A DNA stretch of 64,000 nucleotides, from the NCBI GenBank assembly GCA_951640165.1, contig OX621242.1:27710001-27774000 (forward strand). The letters are read 5' to 3'. How positions within the stretch are numbered: position 1 is the first letter of the stretch; every line of letters begins with the position of its first letter. This DNA comes from Pseudoips prasinana (taxonomy: Eukaryota; Arthropoda; Insecta; Lepidoptera; Nolidae). The notes under the pieces were generated by a model. The model ran no database searches and had not been told where the DNA came from. It saw only the letters and a program-made list of their open reading frames with translations. Both the position numbers and the translations under genes were made by a program. Below, one piece after another: positions 10,645 to 21,332 of this stretch.

Positions 10645-12933
10645 CTCTAGCTCTTGCAGTAAATATTTCATACCTCTCAGAACCTACGAGGACCCGCTAC
10701 AAAATTTTCCAGCTACGCGTAGGAACGAACAGGAGACCATAATTATATACCTTTGTAAACATAGAGAATCAAAGTTCACGTAATACACGTACTCGTCTCC
10801 ACTGTTTCCAAATCGTATCTGTGACGTAGACACCTACACAATTTTCTTTTAATCTGTTTACGAATTTGTGTACATAGGTATGTAAGCCGGTGTGCAATGC
10901 TACACCACGTACCACAATGCCGCAAGCCAACCACCGAGTACCCCGCAGTCGGGGCTAAAATCATAAACTCCATTTTAATCTGAACTCGACAAATATTCCA
11001 GATATACGGGGCCTTACATTTCTGTTCGTATCGTAAATATTTACTTCGGATTATTCATTTCCGTTAAAGAGAGATAATTACCCACCAAAAGATTGGTAAT
11101 ATGCCAGTCATCAAAGAAATAAAGGTTAATTTTCAAATAAACATCCGTTTCAACTAGGCCAAATATTTCCAGAATATGACAGGAACAGAAATTAGTACAA
11201 CATAAATGACATATTCACTTTATTACTAGTCTATCGATTGCCCCCCACTCGTGCACGAAAACAGTGACTCTTTTGTTGAAGATAGATATAGATACTAAAC
11301 TTATATAGGGCACTAATTCTAGTGTTACAGACTATAGCTATACGTAATTGCATATGTTTTCACACCATGATCGTTAATTTGTTATTATGTATCATGCAAA
11401 TCTAACCTAAACTAGTCATTACTTGGAGTATTCATATAAGAACTCTACGGTCTAGGTCTAGCCGGGCAATATTATTTACTCACTAGTCAATAATGTGATT
11501 TGAATTTAGAACCACAAAAAAATTACTTGACTATTTTAAATTTCAAGCAACTCACTAGTAAATATCTGTTTTGAATTTGGAACCACAAAAACCATTGAGA
11601 CCTGCACCAATAAGGTCTAATTCTGTAAGTACAGCTAGATGATTCTAGGTTTTTTCTCAACTGTCCTAAGCCGAGTACGAACTCAAAAAGGAGTGGCCTC
11701 TAGCCAATGTTATGTTTTTCTTTGCTAGAGGGCTTGAGCCCCAGGTCTATTGTCTTTTAACATAAGATAACGAAATTGTTTAAGATAACAGTAGAAGCCA
11801 TGTTTAAAAAAACGTTTTACTGAAGCTGAGTAGTTGTTACTTATTCCTGGAGGGTGTCTGCGAGCTTTAAGCCCCTGCAGTTACGCTTGGTTATATTTAG
11901 TATAGAGCGTTTTACTACTTTACTAGCATTAAATAATTTGCCATGACAGTATGTCACAGACTAAAAAAATTTGTGGCTGATGAGCGATGAGCCTGATAAC
12001 AGGCCGATATAAATAAATATTATAATTAATAAAGTGATATCTCAAAGTTTTGCAGCTCTATTCTTTGATAAAATGTTTGTAAAAGAAAATATAATGCAGA
12101 ACCATAATACATAGGTACCTACATACTTTATATAGGCCCTATACATTTTAACGAAATTTAATAAAAACAGGAAACCGTTTTTAATCTGTATAATGTCAGT
12201 TTGACAATTAAACCAAGCTGTATGCTTTGTTGGTGCGTAAAGTGAGAATTGTCAATTTAACCATAGATAATAGAATTTACATGTTAGAAGAAAGAGCAGC
12301 TGAATAGAATTGTGCTATATAGACACTACGCCCCAGTTAGCCATCTGATAATGCGTCTAATAAGTAACCAATTAACCTAGAAATCTTGGTAGCTCTGACG
12401 TAAACTGAAGCACTAAAAAGAAAATGCGTTACGTGCGTCCTATTTATTTTACTACTATACTAACAACTTACAGAGGTAGACTGAAAAACTAATAAAGACC
12501 AAATTTGTTGCAAAGAAAACATATGTGATTTGTGGTAAAAACTACATTCCGTCATTAAGACTATAAGGAATTCTATAAGGAAAACAATATAAACCGATTA
12601 TTGAAAGGTTAAGAACAAATAATATTGATTACGATTACAAAATTTTCTATAGCTTTGTAAAAAAAAGATATCTCGAAAATTAACTTACCCTCCGAAAGTA
12701 TATTAGAATTCATCAAATCCGTAAATTAAAACTGACTATTACAATGTCGCATTCATTCAAAGGGAATATCATTCCATTAAAAATCTAGAATTGTAATCTT
12801 GAAAAATTATAAAAAAACTGAAATTAACAAAAATAACAGATAAGATTTCTTAAAACCGTAACGATGATGTAACCTTTTTGGCTACACTAATCAAATTCTT
12901 CCTCTTGTCGTTACGTTGGCAAACTGATTCAGC
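10645..12933. other. No gene recognised; small diverged tandem repeat
   Basis: No coding sequence recognised in about 2.3 kb. At 11479-11520 and 11550-11591 a module ACTCACTAGT..TTTGAATTT..GAACCACAAAAA occurs twice, about 71 bp apart. Confidence 0.45.
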
Positions 12934-13110
12934 TCAGAATTGAACTTCGAGTTTAGCTTTATCAACAACATCTTTTAGTTTTTGTAAATTCCAGGAATTA
13001 GCGTACGCAGGACATGTTAACAAGTGTGCCATAGTTTGGGGAAGGGGAACAGAACCACATTTAACTCCACCACCAGGCTGCAACCATCCGTAAAACTCCC
13101 TTGAACAGGT
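12934..13110 (-). pseudogene. LINE C-terminal fragment
   Basis: The minus-strand frame ends with TCSREFYGWLQPGGGVKCG, then an MAHLLTCPAY block, then a lysine-rich tail to a stop. A Cys..His..Cys cluster with HLLTCP is common at the C-terminus of LINE pol proteins after the reverse transcriptase. Upstream the frame (to 13227) loses this character. I call it a short LINE relic; the clade cannot be determined. Confidence 0.45.
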
Positions 13111-13227
13111 TTTCCTTACTTCGACCAACCTGGTTGCGGAGTCTACATATACGTTGGTATACCTACTTATGCTGAAAGCAAAATTGATTATAGCCAACGG
13201 TGTTTTGTATAATAAAATAAATTTCAT

Positions 13228-13993
13228 TCCAAGGCAAACACGTTTTTATAAAAAATTGGCGTAATACTGATAAAAAGAGATTTTTGAAAGATTAGACAGA
13301 TTGTAAACAATGTTCAACTCTAAACTAAAATTTCGTTGCTATTTCTTTGTTTAATACTTTTAATAAAATCGAGCATGAATATCAAAACGCATTCAACTAA
13401 GAAATTGACAAATTCTACGTAACTGTACTTTTCTATATCTATTCAGAAAAGGCTACATCGCCGACTGCCACGGTTCCGACCTTCACAAACTATATAGGGT
13501 CATGGCTTTCACGCTAAACGGCTAATTTTGGAAGACCCGCCATCCTAACTGTTCTTTTAGCACACGACGACTTTACAATATGGCGTGTTATATGTACAGA
13601 ACACGAAAAACATCTGATGCCGCTACTACTAAAACTCGATAAAATAGTGTCTTTGAAGATAAATATTTACTTTACATTGAACAGATGCGGCATGTTCGAC
13701 ACCGGAATAAAATATACAATCGAGGAGCGGTCTATGTCTACTAACTTACAGATTATTTTTTTAAACTGAATTACATTAGTTGAGTGAAAATTCATTTAGA
13801 TTCCTAAAATAAAAAATAACTATTATTAACCTCTCTACAAAAACGGATTACTAATGGACCAATTTTCTTCTTTAATTTTTTTTACATACACAATTTTAAG
13901 CAGATTAATTAATCAAAACTTTTAGATTCAATGCATTTCCGATTTCATAATATTATTTGGACCAAGTTTGATAAGAACCGCGCTGCATATTGG
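13228..13993. other. No gene recognised
   Basis: AT-rich; nothing recognised. Confidence 0.4.
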
Positions 13994-14085
13994 GGCTGCA
14001 CGTGGGGCGCACATGTTTCGGGTTTAGTCTCCGCACAGCACAAATAATTGTGTGACCCATATAAGCTGCTTCTGAGTGAGTTTTT
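13994..14085 (+). mobile_element. SINE-D fragment
   Basis: GCTGCACGTGGGGCGCA followed, after a deletion of most of the tRNA-like head, by CACAAATAATTGTGTGACCC and GCTTCTGAGT, all in SINE-D order. Confidence 0.5.
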
Positions 14086-15354
14086 TGTCCATGAATAATC
14101 TTAATAAAGACTGCTATACATTAATTCATTCGTGTGAACGTAGTCTTAGAAGAGCAAAATAGGACAACACACAAAGCATTTCACTATTTTTGAACATATG
14201 TTAATATCTAGTTTTTGTGATCTTCTTCTCATTATAGTCTAACTGGACACAAGCCATTTTTAATGATTCATTTAATTTTGTTGAAATCGATTTTCGACTT
14301 TTTTATATTTGTGTTACTAAGAAAGGATTTTTTGAAACAAAAATTTTAAATCTTTGTAACAGAATTACCAACCCTATTACACGAACGAATGCTATGTGAC
14401 TTCAAACAGATAGCGTGATGATTAGACCAGGGGTCAACTACAATCAGGATTCTGATAACATACAAAAATTGCCATAGATGTACTCATTATAATCAGAATC
14501 TATAAATAGTAGATTCTATTTCTCCTTAACATATTTTTTGAGGCACGGTGGGTAGTCCTCCACTAAGCAGACTTAAAATCGTTATTACGTTCGTGTGAAG
14601 TTCAAACTCGCAACCTCAGCAGCTAGATTACATCTTTGGGACACATAGGTTGTCATCTAATAAATAAGTCTATTTAGTTAATTATAAATTTGTTACTGAA
14701 CAAATCATAATTTGGATTCAATATTTACTTACACAAGGTTCTAAAAAGACTGAATGTCAAGGATTGTCAAGGAGCTGTAACATCTTGAGTTGTAAAATAA
14801 ACACGACATTCAATCGTAAACGAATAGTAATCGAAGGCCTAGTATTTTTTACGGCGCAACGTTTAATAAGGAGTAATCACGATAGCCCTGACCCTGACGA
14901 TATCGAATGCGTAAGTTAGTGTAAGCTTCGAGCTTTCTTTTATTAATCAATTGTCGGACTTTGATTAGACATAACACCAACGACTGAGGATTAATCAAAT
15001 AGTCATAGTGTGATTGGTACAGGCGTAATTATAGCTTACACTATATACAAAGTAAACGTTTTGTTTAACGTGACCTTATGTCATAACAAAAACGTCCAAG
15101 TTCGTGTTGAACTAGCACTTTGAGGGTTTCGTTTACCTTCCTTTAAGGTAGAAGTAAATGAAAATGTAGAAGTCGGTCAGTTGTTTATGATTTCAAAACG
15201 CACTACCGTTTTATTTTTGTCATAATGCTATATATAAAGATTAATGAACTGCTACATACTTTAAATAATTATGATTTTTCGATCGATAAATGCCATAGAT
15301 AATGCCAAAGATATAAATAAAATAACTTAATATTGGGACAATAACACTGCTAGT
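14086..15354. other. No gene recognised
   Basis: AT-rich; nothing recognised. Confidence 0.4.
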
Positions 15355-15455
15355 TTGAGGTCACCCAAAATGTTGTTCTGGGTGGTGTTCGAACCCACGA
15401 GCTTAGCTTCGCTTAGCAGTCAGAGTCACGACCCATACTCAACCAACAGGCCAGT
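15355..15455 (-). mobile_element. SINE-C tRNA-like head
   Basis: On the minus strand: CTGGCCTGTTGGTTGAGTAT (A-box side), ..GACTGCTAAGCGAAGC.., then GTGGGTTCGAACACC (B box). Sister copies are at 24286-24425 (plus) and 51358-51482 (minus). The 3' body is short or missing. Confidence 0.6.
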
Positions 15456-15876
15456 CAGAGGCATAATAATAAATAAAATGTTTCTGGAATTCATAAGTAA
15501 TACTCATTTTTTAGGTATCTCACTTTGAAAGATGCTCGATTTTTTTCTATGAATGATATGGGTAAGCAAAACTAATCTGCTCTTAGAGCAAAAAAAACGT
15601 TGACATTCTTCTCGTCTAAACTAATCCAAATTTCATATAAGCCGCAGTATATACTGAAATGTAACCGAATTCGCACCCTTAAAGGTTCCTTTCCATCATA
15701 TCGGTAAAATACCATAAAGCATATGTAGTTCTAAACGAGAGTCAGCAGTTCGTAACTATGGTATAAACAAAAAATATGCTATGCTAGAATCTCCTATAAC
15801 GTCCATACGGCAGCGATTGACGGTATGATTGGTCCAATGACGTATGTGGATATGTTTTTTTTTTCTTGACGTCTTA
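15456..15876. other. No gene recognised; Harbinger target TTA at the end
   Basis: Flanking DNA of the Harbinger insertion. The last three bases, TTA at 15874-15876, are the left target-site duplication. Confidence 0.5.
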
Positions 15877-15982
15877 GGGGCAACGCAAATAGAAGACGGC
15901 GAGACGAAGGTACGGTACAGACACGGCGCAGATACGGTGCAGGCGCGATATCTGCGCTAACAGACGCGGGGACGGTACGGCA
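15877..15982 (+). repeat. Harbinger left terminal inverted repeat
   Basis: 106 bp, inverted copy at 19842-19947 with two differences. It is GC-rich, with internal ACGGTACAGACACGG- and GCGCGATATCTGCGC-type blocks. The inner half is probably where the MADF protein and transposase bind; that is inference from the family. Confidence 0.92.
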
Positions 15983-16092
15983 CAGAGTATTATTATACAA
16001 GGTGCTATTTAGTGGAAATAACATTTAATACACCTCCTTTCGGTTTTTTTTCGAATACTAATTCCCTCCTTTTGTATCATTATAATTCCTAT

Positions 16093-16208
16093 GTACAGTC
16101 GAGAGCACATCAAGTGTAACATTGCGCTACGAAAGCCGCCACTATTACAAGTGAAATAAAGGCGTGCTCAAGGTCAAACTGTATAGCTTGATGTGCTGTC
16201 GACTGTAC
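16093..16208. mobile_element. MITE with GTACAGTCGA ends, inside Harbinger
   Basis: Ends GTACAGTCGAGAGCACATCA and TGATGTGCTGTCGACTGTAC are inverted repeats with one mismatch in 22. They resemble MITE-1 ends (GTACAG....AGCACATC), but the centre differs. It sits at a GTAC, like MITE-1. Confidence 0.7.
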
Positions 16209-16334
16209 TTATGTTTGCAATCTGTAACCGCTATGTTTGCTATTTAACTACTTTAAAATACGAATAACATCGAAATACATAAATCAAATCATAATAAGTT
16301 AAATTACATCGGATTTTCATTAAAATCATGGATT

Positions 16335-16396
16335 AAGGCTGATTTACATTGATACAGTAGCTGGCGCCAGCTACTGTATCAATGTAAATCAGCCTT
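16335..16396. repeat. 62-bp perfect palindrome
   Basis: Two 31-base arms meet at GGC/GCC with no loop and no mismatch (arm starts AAGGCTGATTTACATTGATA). TTAA occurs at 16333-16336 and again at 16396-16399. It lies between the left Harbinger end and the MADF gene, so it could be a MITE core or part of the 5' control region. Confidence 0.85.
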
Positions 16397-16604
16397 TAAA
16401 TATCCATATGGACGAAAATTTGAACAGTTTAAAATATATCGCTACGTATCTTTGTTCATACTGTATATAATGCGAGACGCCGCTTGCGCCTACATCTGCT
16501 GGCGACGTGGCGGGGGGCGAGGAGCGGCGTGCCTGCGCCGTCCGCTTGCCGCCTTCAGTCACGAACAAAAGATAACGCAAGACGCACGTCGCTTCGTATA
16601 CAGG

Positions 16605-16752
16605 ATGCGTGACGATATTGAGTTTAATATTGAGTTTTGCGAGTTAATTGAGCAATACCCGAATATCTATGACTACACTAAGACAGGGTACAGTAACAGA
16701 AATGTGCAAGACAAAATATGGCAAGAAATAGCAATAAAAGTCGGTGCAACAG
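16605..16752 (+). CDS. Harbinger MADF/BESS protein, exon 1
   Basis: The first coding exon of the second Harbinger protein. It encodes the first half of a MADF (Myb/SANT-like) DNA-binding domain: IEFCELIEQYPNIYDY, then IWQEIAIKVGAT. It ends at a consensus donor CAACAG/GTATGT, and the codon split (G/CC) joins in frame to the exon at 18188. I chose the ATG at 16605 because it lies just before the domain; the frame is open further up with ATGs at 16470 and 16452, across a GC-rich stretch that could be 5' UTR. It stops only 20 bp before the end of the transposase gene on the other strand. Confidence 0.75.
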
Positions 16753-16772
16753 GTATGTATTTTATTTAAATT

Positions 16773-17649
16773 TTAAACATTATGTCTAGTCTGAAACGGA
16801 ATCGGAGATCGTTGTGTTAGATATGTTGTAAGATATTCCCTGATATGGTAGGGATTTTCTCCCATTAATCGCATGTTAATGTTTGCTCCTATCAAATTAT
16901 TTCTAAACCGTGGATTTGATTTTTTACCATCACATGTGCGAATTACGTTATGCAACACACACATTGCTTTTATAATATTATCAACATATTCTGGTTTGCA
17001 GCAAATAGGCGTGTAAAGTCCACCAAACTTTGACGCTAACATACCATAGGCACATTCTACTGACTTACGTGCCCTTGACAACCTGTTATTATAAGCTCTT
17101 CTCTCATTAGTCAATTGATTTCGACCATATGGTCTCATAATATTTCTTTTTAGTGGAAAAGCTTCATCTGCCACAAAATAAAAGGGCACATTCTGTGTTT
17201 CTCCAGGCAAAGGTGTAGGGTTCGGTAAATCGAGATCGCCTAGATCCATAGCTTGTCCAAAAGAGCTAACTTGTAATACTCGCCCATCACTATTTCGGCC
17301 GTATTCACCAACATCTATAGTTAAAAAGAAACCATCTGCATCTACAACTGCTAACAATACAATAGAGAAATATCCCTTATAATTTATGAAAGTCGAACCC
17401 GAGTTGATGGGCGCTGTAATTCTAATATGCTTTCCATCTAAACTCCCAACACAATTCGGTAAATTCCAGAGAATGTAAAACCGTTCAGCAACTTCTACCC
17501 ATTTTTGTCGTGTAGGTACAGGCATATATTCCGGCTGTAGGCATTCCCACAAAACGCTAGAGGTTTCATGCACAATTTGCCGGACGGTACTGCCTCCTCT
17601 CAACACATATCCAGAAAGTGATGTAAACGAACAGCCATCTGAGTAGTAT
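16773..17649 (-). CDS. Harbinger transposase, exon 2 (DDE nuclease)
   Basis: The main exon of a PIF/Harbinger transposase (HARBI1-like), which cuts and pastes the element. It begins after an acceptor TTTGTTACAG and continues exon 1 (19506-19801) in frame as ..ITLR-YYSDGCSFTSLS. The DDE_4 nuclease core is visible: NCVGSLDGKHIRI with the first Asp, YKGYFSIVLLAVVDADGFF, FVADEAFPL with the second Asp, and RARKSVECAYGML with the catalytic-type Glu. Joined coding length is 1,173 nt, about 390 residues, which is normal for the family, with no stop or frameshift. The open frame extends upstream to 17804 into MITE-derived sequence, but that part is intron. The gene lies within the intron of the MADF gene and carries its own intron. 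Confidence 0.88.
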
Positions 17650-17686
17650 CTGTAACAAAAATAAAATAGCAATAAGTATGTAACAT

Positions 17687-18158
17687 ATGTGTGTTTAGAT
17701 TGAGGTGCCACTTTTCGCATCGTAAAGTGGCTAATGGAGTTATTTAGTAGTAGTTTAGAAAATTTTGTAGAACGGATATTGGATTTTGTATTAGAATACT
17801 TCAAAAGTTAAATGAATATAAAGGTGGCACCTCAATCTAACTGTTTGCATTGAGGTGCCACTCAGAACTGGGAAAATTATGGATGAAATTTTATCAAAAT
17901 TTTGTATTATTTTGTAGTACTCCAGAATTCTGGAGTACTACGAAATTTTGATGAAAACTCATCCATAATATTCCCAGTTCTGAGTGGTACCTCAATCCAA
18001 ACAGTTAGATTGAGGTGCCACCTTTATAATCATTTAACTTTTGAAGTATTCTAATACAAAATCCAATATCCGTTCTACAAAATTTTCTAAACTACTACTA
18101 AATAACTCCATTAGCCACTTTACGATGCGAAAAGTGGCACCTCAATCTAAACACACAT
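17687..18158. repeat. Giant palindrome built of three MITE-like modules
   Basis: About 472 bp, symmetrical around GAATTC at 17925-17930, arms nearly identical (one about 10 bp longer). It resolves into modules bounded by TTAGATTGAGGTGCCAC and its complement: 17695-17841, a centre at about 17848-17998, and 18005-18150, the last being the first in reverse. It lies between transposase exon 2 and MADF exon 2, so inside the introns of both genes. A transcript from either strand could fold into a long hairpin. Confidence 0.9.
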
Positions 18159-18187
18159 TGTAACTAACCTCCTTAAATATTTTTCAG

Positions 18188-19245
18188 CCCAAGAATGTAA
18201 AGAACGGTGGAAGAATATTCGATGTAGTTACAGCAAAAACAAGAAAAGGCTAGATTTGCCATCTGGATCAGGTGCAAAGACGATTAAAGAGTACTACCTT
18301 TCACCACATCTACATTTTTTAGACAATTACTTGAAGTCCCGACCAACCAAAAGCAATCTAAGCAAATATGATAGCACAGACGGTAATGATAGTGAAGAAG
18401 TCGATGAGACACTGTTTACTGGTCAACTAGCTTCTGAAAACACAAATTCGGATTCCATCTCCAATCAATCCACGCCAACACCGCCACTGCTACCACTATT
18501 AAATAAATCTAGGGCAATCTCTTTAAAAGATGTCAATAAATCAGCACATGAATATTTCAGTCAAAGAGCATTACAAATGAAGACCATACATAGAGCTGAG
18601 CCTGAAACAGACAGCGATCTAGCTTTTTTTCAAAGCATGCTTCCAGATATGAAATCAATGACACCAGCCCAAAAACGAAGATTTAAAATGGGCGTTCTCA
18701 ATTTATCAGAGCAAAATTTAAATGACCCAGTACCTAGTTATCCTAGGACACAGCCGTATTATCCACGAACACCTTCTCGAGAGACAGATTATGATCCTAA
18801 TGAAGGTGCAACCCAGCAGACTCTTACATCCAGAGCTAATACAAGTCCAGCACCTTCGTTTACCTCGACTCAGCAGACAGCTAAACATACTGCAGCAGCT
18901 AACAAAAATCCGGAAACTCAGCTGACTTTGATATCCGGAGAGTATATAAATCCAGCACCACCGGCGGCAGTGGCTGTAATTGAACAAATAGCTGGGCCTT
19001 CAAGACACCGAACTTATGATGAGAAAGCTTATCATCAACTCAGCATTTCAGAATATCAGCAAACGCGGACACCGGGAGCTTATGAAAGAGCACAATCCTT
19101 AGCACCTCCGGCAACTCCAACTACATTATGTTTGCCAATATTTTCACCAATAACTCCAGCTACACCTCACCCGAATCCAGAGACATCTATCCAATCTCAT
19201 GAAGACGAAATAAGTGATTTTAATGAGAACTATCCAATGCCTTGA
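18188..19245 (+). CDS. Harbinger MADF/BESS protein, exon 2
   Basis: Follows the acceptor TATTTTTCAG at 18187 and completes the MADF domain (AQECKERWKNIRCSYSKNKK, then YYLSPHLHFLDNY). From the ATG at 16605 the joined protein has about 401 residues. The middle is acidic and Ser/Thr-rich. A BESS-like motif lies at about residues 192-222 (DLAFFQSMLPDMK..RRFKMGVLNL), which in MADF-BESS proteins mediates protein contacts. The rest is Pro/Thr/Gln-rich and probably disordered. In Harbinger elements the Myb/MADF-like partner binds the element ends and brings the transposase to nucleus and DNA; that role is assumed here. The frame is intact to the TGA at 19245. Confidence 0.85.
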
Positions 19246-19261
19246 ACTTTATTTATAAATG

Positions 19262-19394
19262 GCTCTTAGTGCGACAGCTAGCTTGAGTAGTCATGTGCTG
19301 TCCCTGTCCGCATGCGCTGATTCTGTATTGTGAGATAAGGACAGCACATGATGACAGCTTGACAGATACTCAAATTAGCTGTAACACTGAGAGC
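19262..19394. mobile_element. Small imperfect MITE in Harbinger 3' part
   Basis: Ends GGCTCTTAGTGCGACAGCTA and TAGCTGTAACACTGAGAGC are imperfect inverted repeats. Inside, CATGTGCTGTCC pairs with GGACAGCACATG. It lies between the MADF stop and transposase exon 1. Confidence 0.5.
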
Positions 19395-19505
19395 AATTTA
19401 TAAATACTAATTGTAGCAAAGATGCTAAACCAAAAACATTTTCAATGAATATTATCTTTTGATTTGTCAATAAAAGTTTGATCTGTAAAAAATAGTTTCA
19501 CTTAC

Positions 19506-19801
19506 CTTAAAGTTATCAGTAGTCTTTCTTCAGGGCTGATTGGTTTTCTCCAATTTGTAACTTGCTTCCGAAGTCCTTCTCTTACTTTTGACAATACGAT
19601 ATGGTAACATTCCAGTGACATTTTATAAACTGTGCGAAAACGATCAGGATATTCATATAATGTTTCCATTATTTTATAGTACCTGTGCTCTTCTGCATTT
19701 CTCCACACTGGATGTATCCAATACCTTCTTGGTCTTTGCTGTAAATTAATAATCTGTAGCAAAGCCAGTGCATCTTCATCTTCGTCTGAAGAGGAATACA
19801 T
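19506..19801 (-). CDS. Harbinger transposase, exon 1
   Basis: Starts at the ATG at 19801 with an acidic MYSSSDEDEDALALLQI leader, followed by the N-terminal region of HARBI1-like proteins (RRYWIHPVWRN, then ISPEERLLITLR, which belongs to the helix-turn-helix part). It ends at a consensus donor TTAAG/GTAAGTG. Joining to the acceptor at 17649 restores ITLRYYSDGCSFTS without a frame break. The 1,856-bp intron holds exon 2 of the opposite-strand MADF gene. The start codon is only 41 bp from the inner edge of the right terminal repeat, so the promoter probably lies within that repeat. Confidence 0.85.
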
Positions 19802-19841
19802 GTCTTATCCCGTCAATATCACGCTCTATAATGACTTAACT

Positions 19842-19947
19842 TGCCGTATCGTCCCCGCGTCTGTTTGCGCAGATATCGCGCCTGCACCGTATCTGCGCCG
19901 TGTCTGTACCGTACCTTCGTCTCGCCGTCTTCTATTTGCGTTGCCCC
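19842..19947 (-). repeat. Harbinger right terminal inverted repeat
   Basis: Inverted partner of 15877-15982, 104 of 106 bases matching by eye. It is followed by the TTA duplication at 19948-19950. Confidence 0.92.
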
Positions 19948-19950
19948 TTA

Positions 19951-20490
19951 CATACTTAAGCCTGAACAAAGGAGTTTTTAAATCTGTGAAAAATAGAATA
20001 CAGATATTTATTGCGAAAGTTGACCTTTCCTATTTTATTCTCCAAAGATTTAACGTTTTATTTAAGATTTTAAAAAAATGTAAAGTTATAATAAAAATCA
20101 TTAATAATTTCTGTTGTGTTCTTTGATGTTTTGAATACCTAGTTAGTATGAACTGTGATTTATGTTGCGGAGTCATTTAAACTAAGAACTTTTAAAGATA
20201 AATAGAACTTCATTCGTCATTGTCATAAACTTTTTAAATCCTGACTTTCACTGGATTCATGAAAAGGCGAAGATGACTGGAAGTTTTATAATTACCTTAC
20301 CCAGTAAGCATTAACAAAATAAAACATAGTAAAAATGACATGAACAAAATTAAGCAGATTATACGCTTATTTGAGAGCTTCATATACTTCTATTCTTTTC
20401 TCAATTATGTTACCCTCAGTAACGATGACCCTCAATTTAAAAATATGATTTCACCAACTCAAAAGCTGAAATAAAGATTTAAAATAACCG
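19951..20490. other. No gene recognised
   Basis: Flanking DNA after the Harbinger; AT-rich, nothing recognised. Confidence 0.45.
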
Positions 20491-20807
20491 AAAAAAACCG
20501 GCCAAGTGCGAGTCGGACTCGCGCACGAAGAGTTCCGTACCATGATCTATAATAACGAGCAAAAAATTACAGTTTGTTGTAAAAATAATTAATTATTATT
20601 TATTTAAATATTTATTTTGTTTTGTTTTTAGCATTTGTTGTTGTAGCGGCAACAAAAATACATCATGTGTAAAAATATCAACTATCTGACTATCACGGTT
20701 CATGAGATACAGCGTGGTGACAGACAGCGAAGTCTTAGTACCTCTTACTAAGACTTCGCTGTCTGTCCGTCTTCTTTCTTTTACCCTCTGGGTACGGAAC
20801 CCTAAAA
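20491..20807 (+). mobile_element. Lepidopteran GGCCAAGTGCGAGTCGGACT repeat, copy 1
   Basis: A non-coding dispersed repeat. It starts AACCGGCCAAGTGCGAGTCG, has AGTTCCGTACC near the left end and GGTACGGAACCCTAAAAA at the right end as subterminal inverted repeats, and AACTATCTGACTATCACGGT inside. A better kept copy is at 29932-30235. I recognise it as very common in Lepidoptera; its class (Helitron-like or SINE-like) I leave open. Confidence 0.7.
20719..20767. repeat. Perfect 22-bp stem hairpin
   Basis: Arms 20719-20740 and 20746-20767 pair perfectly around the loop CCTCT (arm GACAGACAGCGAAGTCTTAG..). The other copy of this repeat (29932-30235) lacks it, so it arose locally by an inverted duplication. 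Confidence 0.85.
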
Positions 20808-21332
20808 ATGCAAAATTTAACAGAGTAGTACTTCTATGACTACGAACATTGAGACGCGTCTATACGCGTGTTTTCCTGTGGATTGTTTTCTCGGACACTC
20901 TAGGGAGACATAACCTTCCTTGCCATGCTAGTAGTTTCTCTGGTCTTAGAGTAAAAAAACATTGCCCTTCATCCCGTTAATCTCTGACTTCTGTCTTCGT
21001 GTGTTTTCATATACTGAGTACTGCATTTCGAACGTTGCTCTAAATGTTAATCTGAAATAGCCGGCCTGCCCTACATTTCGACCCTGAATAGTCGGCCAAA
21101 TTTATATTTGATATTATTATTATTATTTATATAACACTATTCACGTTCGGCTCATGTGTGGCTTGTGTATCTATTTATGTACATGATTATAATATGTTAA
21201 CATGTATACTTAAGCGACATACATATCACTGAACGTAGCAGCAAATAAAGCCAATCCTCTACATCGTCGTTGCAAATTTGAAACGTGCATACGTTATCTT
21301 TTGTGTACATCGAGCACATAGGATATTTTAAT
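20808..21332. other. No gene recognised
   Basis: Nothing identified. Around 21055-21105 a CTGAATAGTCGGCC-like word occurs twice. Confidence 0.4.

Larger units (their letters stand above)
15877..19947 (-). mobile_element. Complete PIF/Harbinger DNA transposon
   Basis: 4,071 bp with 106-bp terminal inverted repeats (two mismatches) beginning GGGGCAACGCAAATAGAAG, flanked by the 3-bp duplication TTA (15874-15876 and 19948-19950); TWA targets are the hallmark of this superfamily. It carries the two genes expected of an autonomous Harbinger: a spliced DDE transposase (minus) and a spliced MADF-domain protein (plus). Exon order along the DNA is MADF-1, transposase-2, MADF-2, transposase-1. Two or three MITEs and a 62-bp palindrome lie in its non-coding parts. 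Strand is given by the transposase. Confidence 0.93.

Noticed and set aside
17650..17804. N-terminal extension of the transposase ORF
   Set aside because: It continues past the splice acceptor into the palindromic MITE module; the real N-terminus is exon 1 at 19506-19801.
18718..18987. Minus- and plus-frame ORFs within MADF exon 2
   Set aside because: Alternative frames of a real exon, with odd composition.
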